Positions 1-6,142 of a stretch of 7,530 bases of DNA are shown one piece after another. Origin of the DNA: XYC2-FULL-41-22 sp041666465 (GTDB lineage Bacteria > Patescibacteriota > Gracilibacteria > UBA1369 > UBA12470). The notes under the pieces are model-generated. The model saw only the letters and a list, made by a program, of their open reading frames with translations. It did no database searches and had not been told where the DNA came from. The stretch is taken from contig JBAYGX010000076.1 in the NCBI GenBank assembly GCA_041666465.1, positions 1 to 7,530 of the forward strand. Reading direction: 5' to 3'. The position numbers and the translations under genes are program-made. Every line of letters starts with the position of its first letter. Position 1 is the first letter of the stretch.

Positions 1-1
1 A

Positions 2-115
2 TATATTTATCGGTCTTTGGAAACCGAGGGTGTTGACCTCCCTGTTACGACTCCCGGCGGTACCCCGGCAGCAACAATAGATCTGATCTATAGACCGAAT
101 TCTTGCTACTTATGA
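2..115 (+). CDS. C-terminal fragment of an unidentified upstream protein (partial)
   Basis: The frame beginning at base 2 is open from the window edge to a TGA at 113-115, giving 37 residues that include VDLPVTTPGGTPAATIDLIY and end in RPNSCYL. The other two forward frames close earlier, at bases 34-36 and about 80. The residue mix (Thr, Pro and Gly in the middle, then an alternating hydrophobic strand) is protein-like, and a strong inverted repeat begins 20 bases after the stop, where a gene end would be expected. I do not recognise a family. The Pro/Thr/Gly content would suit a surface or secreted protein, but that is only an impression. The fragment is short enough that a chance open frame cannot be excluded. 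Confidence 0.4.
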   Translation, partial: YIYRSLETEGVDLPVTTPGGTPAATIDLIYRPNSCYL

Positions 116-134
116 CCGCGTAAGACTGGATGAC

Positions 135-185
135 TAGGAGCTGTTCACATATCCATCTACAAAAGAGATATGTGAACAGCTCCTA
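135..185. repeat. 19-bp perfect inverted repeat with 13-base loop
   Basis: The left arm TAGGAGCTGTTCACATATC (135-153) is the exact reverse complement of the right arm at 167-185. The loop is 13 bases, and inside it TCT (156-158) can pair with AGA (164-166), extending the stem past a small bulge. As RNA this would be a very stable hairpin just downstream of the putative gene end at 115. Neither side has a T-run, so it is not a standard intrinsic terminator on either strand. It could be an unconventional terminator, an mRNA 3'-end protector, a recombination or transposon-end site, or an amplification artefact. The dyad itself is directly visible; its function is unknown. Confidence 0.9.
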
Positions 186-250
186 ATACTGCTCGATTCG
201 GGATCAAGTAAAAAACATGTGGAGAAAATCAAAGGACTCATGTGATTTTT

Positions 251-360
251 GCAAGAGTCTGTAAACCCCAACCGGTTGGGAATTAACAGATTGAACATGC
301 TGGTCTTTACATAAACGCGCCATGGTCTAAAGCAACAGTTGACTGTAAACTTAACAGATT
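251..360 (+). repeat. Duplicated element, one copy interrupted by a mostly palindromic 16-mer
   Basis: Copy 2 (332-360) reads GCAACAGT, TGA, CTGTAAAC, TTAACAGATT. Copy 1 (251-292) reads GCAAGAGT, CTGTAAAC, a 16-base insertion (267-282), TTAACAGATT. The 8-mer CTGTAAAC and the 10-mer TTAACAGATT are identical in both copies and in the same order. The flanking GCAA(G/C)AGT differs at one base, and a three-base TGA is present only in copy 2. The joined core CTGTAAACTTAACAG is itself an imperfect dyad (CTGT and ACAG at the ends, AA and TT inside), as is common for repressor operators. In copy 1 the dyad halves flank the palindrome, giving a longer interrupted stem. Confidence 0.75.
267..280. repeat. 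Perfect 14-bp palindrome
   Basis: CCCAACCGGTTGGG is its own reverse complement, centred between 273 and 274. With the trailing AA it makes up the extra 16 bases that distinguish copy 1 from copy 2 of the surrounding duplicated element. It may be a protein-binding site or a small palindromic insertion. Confidence 0.85.
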
Positions 361-440
361 TGGACCGGTCTGAATCTGGCAGCTTTCGTTTTCTCCGCCT
401 AAAAATCATTTGATCCTCGATTCGGACCGATCCGAACTGG
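359..440 (+). repeat. Diverged direct repeat with a GGACCG core, plus a dyad
   Basis: TTTGGACCGGTCTGAATCTG (359-378, next base G) and TTCGGACCGATCCGAACTGG (421-440) align with one single-base gap and three mismatches. The first copy contains the 8-bp palindrome GACCGGTC (363-370). The second contains the dyad TTCGGA-CCGA-TCCGAA (421-436). The similarity is short, so chance cannot be excluded, but it lies next to another duplicated element in the same non-coding stretch. Confidence 0.5.
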
Positions 441-563
441 ATTGTTATACGAGCTTTTTTCGCGAGAACCAGGCTGTGCGAAGTCCTGTTACGGGACGGT
501 GGGCAAATTTTAAAAGTGTTGCAATGTTTTATTACAAATCGGGGATGGACCATAGAAACAGTT

Positions 564-592
564 TTGCTTTCCGCGACCACCAAGGCTATAGT
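564..592 (+). promoter_or_regulatory. Probable sigma-70-type promoter of the flippase gene
   Basis: TTGCTT (564-569) and TATAGT (587-592) are separated by exactly 17 bases. Transcription would start near 599, leaving a leader of about 15 bases before ATG 614. The same -35 sequence at the same spacing appears before the helicase gene (TTGCTT, 2217-2222), and a one-base variant (TCGCTT, 3573-3578) precedes the RNase J gene. The call rests on consensus match and position only. Confidence 0.5.
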
Positions 593-613
593 TTTTTGGC
601 TTAAAAATCTCTC

Positions 614-2101
614 ATGTCCACGGCTCGAAAAGTTCTCGACAATACCGTAGTCCAAGTTGCAGGAAGGTTGGTTATGGCTTTCATGAGTATAATTATCGTG
701 AAGCTTATAACCGGTTATCTTGGGCTTGAGGGTTACGGGAAATATTCGGCTATATATGAGTTTTTGGCTTTCTTCGGCGTTGCGGCGGATCTTGGACTTT
801 TCACGATTTCCGTTCGCGAGATGGCAAAAGAGGATACGCAAGAGGCAAGGGAACATATTTTGTCGAATATAATTACAATGAGAGTCGTGCTGTGTCTCGC
901 CACTATGACCGCCGCGGTTATTGCGGCTTATTTCGTGCCTCAGTATAAAGCGATTCATCTCGGAATTATTATCGCATCGGTTGCGGTTTTTTTATCAACT
1001 CTTCAAAGCGCAATTGCGAGCTTGTTGCAGTTTAAGTTAAAAATGCAGTATGCGACTATCGCTCAAGTTGCAGGCAAGGGGGCGAGTTTGGCATATATCG
1101 CTTATGTCATTTATTACGGATTTACCGAACCGTCTTCCGCAGGTTTTTACAACTTGATTGTTGCGGGTGTTGTTGGGAATATTGTGCTCCTTGGTGTCAC
1201 TTATTTTTTCGCGCGAAGATACGGGCATATATATTTCGGGAAGGATTGGAATTTTATAAGAAAAGTCTTGATCAAGTCCGTGCCTTACGGGGTGGCGCTT
1301 GTTTTGAACATGATTTATTTCCGAGTCGGATCGATTATGCTTCTTCTGTTAAAAGGCCCTACCGAGGTTGGTATTTATGCTGTGCCGATGAGGGTTTTGG
1401 AAATTTTGTCGCTTATCCCTGTGTTTTTTATGAATAGCGTTTTGCCGGTTTTGACGAGGCATGTTCATGAAAAGACCGATAGGGTAAAAGATATTTTAAA
1501 ATATAGTTTCGATTTCTTGTTTATGGCCGGCGTACCGCTTGTTGCCGGAACGCAAGTGCTTGCTTACTCGATAGTTGCTGCAATTTCCACGCCTGAATTT
1601 TTGAGTAGAACCGATGAAGGGTTTTACGGGTCGGATATTACGATTAAATATTTGATGGCTGCGATGATGGTGGCTTTTATTAACAGTTTATTCGTTTATG
1701 CGATTATTGCTTCCAGTCATCAAAATCGACTGTTGTGGCTGAATGGATCATGCGCAATTTTTAATGTTTGTTTGAACTTTTTAATGATCCCGTGGTTGGG
1801 AGCGCGTGGAGCGGCTATAACCAGTATTGCAACCGAGACTTTGCTTTTGGTTTTGGCCTATTTGGCTATCAGAAAAGAGATGCCGTTTGGTTTTAGTTTT
1901 GGGACTTTGTGGAAGACTATTTTTGCAGGGGTTGTGATGGCGCTTGCGGTTTGGGGGCTGAGGGATTGGAGTTTTGAATATTTAAAAAATTACAATATCG
2001 TTCTGTTGATACCGGTAGGGGGAGTGGTTTACGGGGGGATGTTGCTTGTGATGAAGGCGGTTACGAGGGATACGCTGAAGATGCTGGGGTTGAGGGGTTA
2101 A
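614..2101 (+). CDS. Wzx-type polysaccharide flippase (PST/MOP superfamily)
   Basis: This 495-residue, strongly hydrophobic integral membrane protein is predicted to move lipid-linked glycan precursors across the cytoplasmic membrane for cell-surface polysaccharide or glycoprotein assembly. By eye there are about 14 membrane segments, near residues 12-33, 42-64, 84-107, 113-136, 147-170, 178-200, 219-246, 253-279, 294-318, 344-366, 372-392, 398-418, 431-448 and 460-480. Family hallmarks are the N-terminal ARKVLDNTVVQVAGR opening, LGLEGYGKYSAIYEF before a DLGL turn (residues 36-62), and the mid-protein FRVGSIMLLLLKGPTEVGIY (236-255). The length is normal for the family. ATG 614 is the first start after an in-frame TAA at 602-604; no Shine-Dalgarno sequence precedes it. 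No glycosyltransferase gene lies beside it in the window, so its substrate cannot be inferred. A general MATE-like exporter is a less likely alternative. Confidence 0.9.
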   Translation: MSTARKVLDNTVVQVAGRLVMAFMSIIIVKLITGYLGLEGYGKYSAIYEFLAFFGVAADLGLFTISVREMAKEDTQEAREHILSNIITMRVVLCLATMTAAVIAAYFVPQYKAIHLGIIIASVAVFLSTLQSAIASLLQFKLKMQYATIAQVAGKGASLAYIAYVIYYGFTEPSSAGFYNLIVAGVVGNIVLLGVTYFFARRYGHIYFGKDWNFIRKVLIKSVPYGVALVLNMIYFRVGSIMLLLLKGPTEVGIYAVPMRVLEILSLIPVFFMNSVLPVLTRHVHEKTDRVKDILKYSFDFLFMAGVPLVAGTQVLAYSIVAAISTPEFLSRTDEGFYGSDITIKYLMAAMMVAFINSLFVYAIIASSHQNRLLWLNGSCAIFNVCLNFLMIPWLGARGAAITSIATETLLLVLAYLAIRKEMPFGFSFGTLWKTIFAGVVMALAVWGLRDWSFEYLKNYNIVLLIPVGGVVYGGMLLVMKAVTRDTLKMLGLRG

Positions 2102-2206
2102 GAGAGGACCTGGTTTCTGAAGACGATAGGACCTAGGAACTAGTTAAGATAGTAAAGATGCTAGTGAAGAGGGGATTAAGAAAAATACAAGATTAAGACG
2201 ATAAAT
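2102..2206 (+). repeat. Purine-rich intergenic segment with small direct repeats
   Basis: The gap after the flippase stop is purine-rich on the + strand. It holds AAGACGATA twice (2120-2128 and 2195-2203), GATTAAGA twice (2174-2181 and 2191-2198, 17 bases apart), the related GTTAAGAT (2143-2150), and two CTAGT(T/G)AAGA units. No terminator-like hairpin with a T-run is visible, so flippase transcription may run through. The repeats lie just upstream of the helicase promoter and could be activator or repressor sites, but low sequence complexity alone might produce them. Confidence 0.5.
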
Positions 2207-2245
2207 TATAATCTATTTGCTTTGTTGTCTACTTTCATGTAAAGT
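2207..2245 (+). promoter_or_regulatory. Promoter region of the DEAD-box helicase gene (two overlapping candidates)
   Basis: Candidate A is a perfect -10, TATAAT (2207-2212), with a poor -35 (AATACA, 2184-2189, 17-base spacer). It would give a leader of about 35 bases, similar to the leaders of the RNase J and dnaN genes. Candidate B is TTGCTT (2217-2222), a 17-base spacer, then TAAAGT (2240-2245), giving a nearly leaderless transcript. A has the better -10, while B shares its -35 with the flippase promoter. I cannot choose between them from sequence alone. Confidence 0.45.
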
Positions 2246-2253
2246 ACGATTCT

Positions 2254-3546
2254 ATGTTTACAAGAAATGTACAAAAAGGTGTTCAATCAAGACCTCCTCG
2301 TTCGGCTGGCGGACAAGGCGGTTCGAGCAATAGGTCGAGAAGCTATCATCATTCTGCTCGTCCTAGCGCTGGCGCTGTTCGCAAGAGTGGGAATCGCGGT
2401 CAAGGAAATCGTGGAGGCGGCAACAGAAGAGAATCAACTCTTGACCCTTCGCTTTTTATAAGAAAAGCTGTTTTGGCCAAGCCGGAGGATGTTTATATAC
2501 CTTCGTTTACTTATCCAAATCTGTCCGTACATACCGGTCTTAAGGCAAATATTTTAAAAAAGGGCTATAAAAATCCTACTCCGATCCAAGATAAAACGAT
2601 TCAACATATCCTTGAAGGCAAAGATATTCTTGGTATTGCGAATACCGGTACGGGAAAGACTGCGGCTTTTTTAATCCCTTTGATTGATAAGGTCCTGATG
2701 AACCCCAAGCACAGAGTTTTAATTTTGGTGCCTACTCGAGAAATCGCATCTCAAATCAGGGATGAGCTTTTTGGTTTGACACAGGCTCTTCGCATTTGGT
2801 CGGTTGTTTGCGTGGGCGGACTGCCTATCAGGTATCAAATGTCGGACTTGAGAAGAGACCCTCATTTCCTTATCGCAACCCCTGGAAGATTAAAAGATTT
2901 AATTGGAAGACGAGCTGTTAATCTTGCGCGATTTGATCATATTGTTCTTGACGAAGCCGATCGAATGGTTGACATGGGTTTTATTGGCGATATTAGGGAG
3001 ATTTTGAGTATCCTTCCGAAAGAAAGACAGTCGCTTTTCTTTTCTGCAACGCTCCCTGCTGAAGTAAAAAACCTGATAAACTCTTTTTTACGAAATCCTG
3101 TTACGGTTTCGGTTAAGAAACAAGAGACTGCGGCAAATATCGATCAGGACGTTGTTAGAGTTGGAAGAGGTGAAAACAAGATTGAAATTTTGTGCGGAAT
3201 GCTTAAAAACCAAGCGGTTTTCAATAAAGTGCTTATTTTTGCCAGAACAAAAAGATTTGTTGACAGACTTACTGTTTCGCTTCAGGCAAAAGGTTTTCGC
3301 GTCGAATCGATTCATGGCGACAAGGTTCAATCAAAGAGGCAAAAGGCGCTGGATTTATTTAAACAAAATCATGTCCAAATTCTCGTTGCAACAGATGTTG
3401 CCGCAAGAGGTCTTGATATCCCGAATGTAAGCCATGTTATTAATTTCGATCCTCCTCATACTTATGAAGATTACATTCATAGGATTGGACGAACTGGAAG
3501 AATCGATAAAAAAGGAAAGGCCCTGACTTTTATTGAACAGCGCTAG
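2254..3546 (+). CDS. DEAD-box ATP-dependent RNA helicase
   Basis: This 430-residue helicase is predicted to unwind or remodel RNA using ATP in RNA decay, ribosome assembly or translation. Residues 1-60 form a disordered Arg/Gly/Ser-rich tail that probably binds RNA. The core has the complete motif series: Q-motif GYKNPTPIQ (104-112), motif I ANTGTGKT (129-136), Ia PTREIA (160-165), GG (188-189), TPGR (209-212), DEAD (233-236), SAT (264-266), FARTK (329-333), ATDVAARGLD (379-388) and motif VI HRIGRTGR (409-416). The protein stops only 14 residues after motif VI, so the C-terminal helices usual after this point are short or missing. ATG 2254 is the only ordinary start after an in-frame TAA at 2209-2211, and it lacks a Shine-Dalgarno sequence. 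It resembles the RhlE/CshA type, but the subfamily is uncertain. RNase J follows after 89 bases, suggesting shared RNA-decay work. Confidence 0.95.
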   Translation: MFTRNVQKGVQSRPPRSAGGQGGSSNRSRSYHHSARPSAGAVRKSGNRGQGNRGGGNRRESTLDPSLFIRKAVLAKPEDVYIPSFTYPNLSVHTGLKANILKKGYKNPTPIQDKTIQHILEGKDILGIANTGTGKTAAFLIPLIDKVLMNPKHRVLILVPTREIASQIRDELFGLTQALRIWSVVCVGGLPIRYQMSDLRRDPHFLIATPGRLKDLIGRRAVNLARFDHIVLDEADRMVDMGFIGDIREILSILPKERQSLFFSATLPAEVKNLINSFLRNPVTVSVKKQETAANIDQDVVRVGRGENKIEILCGMLKNQAVFNKVLIFARTKRFVDRLTVSLQAKGFRVESIHGDKVQSKRQKALDLFKQNHVQILVATDVAARGLDIPNVSHVINFDPPHTYEDYIHRIGRTGRIDKKGKALTFIEQR

Positions 3547-3572
3547 GGACGTCTATTTATCCCCATGCAAAT

Positions 3573-3601
3573 TCGCTTTTTTCTTCTCTTTATGGTATAA
3601 T
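3573..3601 (+). promoter_or_regulatory. rnj: Extended -10 promoter of the RNase J gene
   Basis: A TGN-extended -10 is present: TG at 3593-3594, then a perfect TATAAT at 3596-3601. The -35-like TCGCTT (3573-3578) lies 17 bases upstream. Transcription would start near 3608, leaving a leader of about 28 A/T-rich bases before ATG 3636 with no Shine-Dalgarno sequence. The TATAAT-to-start distance (34 bases) nearly equals that of dnaN (33 bases). The gap has no strong terminator for the helicase gene, only a weak GGGA/TCCC pairing not followed by a T-run. Confidence 0.6.
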
Positions 3602-3635
3602 TGATTTGAATTAAGAGCATTTTTTAATAAATATT

Positions 3636-5870
3636 ATGCAAAAAGATGAATTCCGTGGAAGTGGTAAGGATTACGAGAATAACGCTGATGGACTGGACAA
3701 GTGGATAACACAAATTGTTGGCGGCGAAAGCTCCAACAAGATTGTTCCCCAAAAGCAATTTCCTCAAAAATCCATTTCGCTTTCGCAAAAGAATGTCCCG
3801 TTTGGGACAAAAGAAAAAAGGAGTTTTTCTAACGAAAAACAACCTAACAGTATAGCCACTGGGACCGCTTCGCTTCCCGTGGCTGTTCCACGGGCAAGAA
3901 ATAATACTCACCGTGGTCCTCAAGTCGGTCAACAACAAAGGAGTAATAAACCGTACCCTCCTCAAAATAATCGTCGTCACGACAACAATCGTCGACCTTA
4001 TCCGCAGGCCGTTGCGACTTCGGTTGCGAGAAACCACCCTCTTGTCAAAAACCCTGTTATGAGAAACAATCCTGCGGCAATAAAAGCCATGTATTCTACG
4101 GGCACACAGGACAATAAAACTGTCGTCCAGAAGAAATTTTCAGGAAAAGCTAAACCGATCCCGCCTGTTGTTTTACCAAAACGAAACACTAGCAATAAAT
4201 TGCGTGCTATTCCGCTTGGCGGGGTAGAGGAGGTTGGCAAGAACTCAATGGTTTTTGAGTATGGCGACGATATTGTTGCGATAGACATGGGACTTCAGTT
4301 CCCCGATGAAGATATGTTTGGTATAGATTATATAATCCCGGATACGACTTATCTTGAACAAAGGAGGCAGTATGTCAGAGGGATTATTATCACTCATGGT
4401 CATCTTGACCATATTGGTGCGCTTGGATATGTTTTGCCAAAACTCGGTTTCCCTCCGGTTTATGCGACCAAACTAACTCTTGGGCTGATCAAGAAACAAC
4501 TTGAAGAGTTTGATCTTTTGAAAAAAGCCGATTTACGAGAAATAACAACCGATTCTGTTTTGAAACTTGGGAATTTCCAGGCTAAATTTTTCAGGACAAA
4601 TCACTCAATTCCTGATGGAGTTGCGGTTGTACTGAAATGTCCTGCGGCATCCGTTGTTTATACTGGGGATTTTAAATTTGATGCGAATCCGGCTGACGAT
4701 AAACCTGCCGAAATAAACAAAATGAAGGCGCTTGGAAATGCTTTTGGTGATGAAAAAATTTCGGCGCTTTTCTCGGACAGCACGAATGCGCGCGTCCCGG
4801 GGAAAACCGTTTCTGAAAGAGTTATCGCTTTGTCGTTGGACAAATTGATTGAGCAAACGCAAGGACGCGTTATAATCGCGGCTTTTTCTTCTTTAATAGG
4901 AAGAATTCAGCAAATTATCAGGTCGGCACATAAACACGGTCGTTATGTTGGAATAAGCGGACGAAGTATGGAAAACAATATAAATATCGCGCGCGAGCTT
5001 GGTTATATAAAAGTTCCGCAAGGACTTATTAAGCCGATCGCTGAAATTGCCAAGCTTCCACCGAATAAGGTTCTGATTATAACAACCGGTAGTCAGGGTG
5101 AAGCGATGTCTGCCCTCACAAGAATGTCTATAAATGATCATAAGAGTGTCAAAATAACAAAAGGGGATACTGTTGTTATTTCAGCCAACCCAATTATAGG
5201 AAACGAGAAGGCTGTTGCGACTGTAATTAACAACTTGTGCAAACTTGGTGCAGATATTGTGAATAATGACATTATGGATGTTCACACTTCCGGGCATGGT
5301 TGCCAGGACGATCTTGAGTATATGATTCGGCTTATAAACCCTAATGTTTTAATTCCGGTACATGGCGATTTATATATGCGAACCGGACATTCTCATATCG
5401 GTAAGAAGTGTGGGCTTAGACCTGAAAATATTATTCTTTTTGAAGGGAATGGAGGTGTTCTTGAAATAGATCATGCTGGCGCGAAAGTAAAAGATGAAAA
5501 AGTGCCTTCCAATTATATAGTTGTTGACGGTCTTGGAACCGGAGATGTTGGGTCTCAAGTTCTGCTTGATAGGGAGGCGATGGCAAAAAACGGGATTTTG
5601 GTTGTTGTGTTTAGGGTTCAAAAAAAGAGTAAGAATTTACTCGAAAAACCGCTTATACTTACCCGTGGGTTTGTTTACATGAATGAATCTGACGAAGTTA
5701 TTAAGAAAATGAAATTGGAAGCGGAGAAAGCTTATAATCACATTGTTTCAAAAGATCCAAAGGCAAACACATGGGATGTGTGCAATTATGTTAAGCGGGT
5801 TTTGGATGGGGTTGCCCACAAGAGACTTGCGAGGCGACCACTTGTCGTCCCGTGGATAGTTGGTATTTGA
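3636..5870 (+). CDS. rnj: Ribonuclease J with long disordered N-terminal extension
   Basis: This metallo-beta-lactamase/beta-CASP RNase is predicted to act as a 5'-3' exonuclease and endonuclease in mRNA decay and rRNA maturation in the cytoplasm. The catalytic core begins near residue 188 (KLRAIPLGGVEEVGKNSMVF). The zinc-binding motif HGHLDH is at 254-259, TNHSIPD at 321-327, TGDFKFD at 343-349, DSTNARVPG at 381-389, the beta-CASP segment FSSLIGRIQQI at 417-427, GRSMENN at 442-448, TTGSQGE at 483-489, SGHG at 552-555 and PVHGD at 574-578. The expected metal and catalytic residues (H254, H256, D258, H259, H323, D345, H576) are all present. The C-terminal domain ends in RRPLVVPWIVGI, as in the family. 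At 744 residues it is much longer than the usual 550 or so. The extra length is a 187-residue tail rich in Gln, Asn, Pro, Lys and Arg, probably for RNA or partner binding. The family-typical ending at TGA shows that TGA terminates here. Confidence 0.96.
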   Translation: MQKDEFRGSGKDYENNADGLDKWITQIVGGESSNKIVPQKQFPQKSISLSQKNVPFGTKEKRSFSNEKQPNSIATGTASLPVAVPRARNNTHRGPQVGQQQRSNKPYPPQNNRRHDNNRRPYPQAVATSVARNHPLVKNPVMRNNPAAIKAMYSTGTQDNKTVVQKKFSGKAKPIPPVVLPKRNTSNKLRAIPLGGVEEVGKNSMVFEYGDDIVAIDMGLQFPDEDMFGIDYIIPDTTYLEQRRQYVRGIIITHGHLDHIGALGYVLPKLGFPPVYATKLTLGLIKKQLEEFDLLKKADLREITTDSVLKLGNFQAKFFRTNHSIPDGVAVVLKCPAASVVYTGDFKFDANPADDKPAEINKMKALGNAFGDEKISALFSDSTNARVPGKTVSERVIALSLDKLIEQTQGRVIIAAFSSLIGRIQQIIRSAHKHGRYVGISGRSMENNINIARELGYIKVPQGLIKPIAEIAKLPPNKVLIITTGSQGEAMSALTRMSINDHKSVKITKGDTVVISANPIIGNEKAVATVINNLCKLGADIVNNDIMDVHTSGHGCQDDLEYMIRLINPNVLIPVHGDLYMRTGHSHIGKKCGLRPENIILFEGNGGVLEIDHAGAKVKDEKVPSNYIVVDGLGTGDVGSQVLLDREAMAKNGILVVVFRVQKKSKNLLEKPLILTRGFVYMNESDEVIKKMKLEAEKAYNHIVSKDPKANTWDVCNYVKRVLDGVAHKRLARRPLVVPWIVGI

Positions 5871-5885
5871 CGGGTTTTGCATGGG

Positions 5886-5894
5886 TTTTGCACA
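5886..5894 (+). promoter_or_regulatory. DnaA box (exact consensus match)
   Basis: TTTTGCACA fits TTWTNCACA at all nine positions. It overlaps the second copy of the triplicated GGGTTTTGCA. The first copy continues as TTTTGCATG (5875-5883), a poorer 7-of-9 match. Confidence 0.5.
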
Positions 5895-5972
5895 ATTATT
5901 TATAAGTTTTGAAGGTTTATAATTTTGTACATCGTTGTCCGGGCTTGTGGTTGCGGTTTTTGGGGTGTTGGG

Positions 5973-5981
5973 TTTTGCACG
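5973..5981 (+). promoter_or_regulatory. Weak DnaA box
   Basis: TTTTGCACG matches the consensus at eight of nine positions. It is the third GGGTTTTGCA copy, in the same orientation as the exact box at 5886. Confidence 0.3.
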
Positions 5982-6129
5982 ACTTTTACAGTTTATACTT
6001 ATAAAGGTGTGTTTTTAAAAGTATATTTCGCCATGTTTTTATTATTTCGGGAATATATCTCTAACTACGACTAATTTCTTTATATAAATATATCTTCTTG
6101 ATTCTTAATTAGATTTGGCAATGAGAAAT

Positions 6130-6138
6130 TGTGGAAAA
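6130..6138 (-). promoter_or_regulatory. DnaA box (exact consensus match) upstream of the dnaN promoter
   Basis: The - strand reads TTTTCCACA, an exact match to TTWTNCACA. It ends four bases before the proposed -35 of dnaN, a position from which DnaA could influence the promoter. Confidence 0.5.
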
Positions 6139-6142
6139 GTTT

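Larger units (their letters stand above)
186..563. other. Stretch without a convincing gene, rich in short repeats and dyads
   Basis: I see no credible coding sequence, tRNA, tmRNA, RNase P or SRP RNA signature here. The forward frame open from 374 to a TAA at 602-604 yields about 76 residues with no recognisable family. It is in the same frame as the flippase, but the flippase is complete without it. The stretch does contain a duplicated element (251-360), a 14-bp palindrome (267-280), a diverged GGACCG-type repeat pair (359-440), a dyad at 421-436, and a small hairpin with arms GTCC 483-486 and GGAC 494-497. A near match to a DnaA box (TTCTCCACA on the - strand, 218-226) is probably coincidental. 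The segment may be regulatory or the remnant of a decayed gene. Confidence 0.6.

Noticed and set aside
190..205. tRNA T-arm-like sequence (CTCGATTCGGG)
   Set aside because: No matching acceptor, D or anticodon arms could be placed around it on either strand.
410..604. Small forward frame (64 codons from TTG) before the flippase
   Set aside because: It has no recognisable family, starts at a weak TTG without a ribosome-binding site, and overlaps the proposed flippase promoter at 564-592.
134..958. Long - strand open frame (274 codons) opposite the flippase start and the upstream gap
   Set aside because: It overlaps the antisense of a confidently identified flippase, has scattered Cys/His/Arg/Ser with no domain-like pattern, and has no promoter or family signature. 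I treat it as a shadow frame.
3547..3600. Intrinsic terminator after the helicase gene
   Set aside because: GGGA (3546-3549) can pair with TCCC near 3560, but the stem is only four base pairs and the T-rich run starts more than ten bases later. This is too weak to call.
3700..3708. DnaA-box-like AGTGGATAA in the RNase J gene
   Set aside because: It has one mismatch to the box and lies inside coding sequence, isolated from other boxes.
3636..5870. TGA recoding (Gly) extending RNase J past its stop
   Set aside because: The protein already ends with the family-typical RRPLVVPWIVGI, and the next in-frame TGA follows after only 13 codons of non-homologous sequence, so TGA is an ordinary stop here.
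5881..6074. Tiny ORFs (13 codons each at ATG 5881 and ATG 6033) in the dnaN upstream gap
   Set aside because: They are at chance length, lack ribosome-binding sites and show no recognisable sequence.
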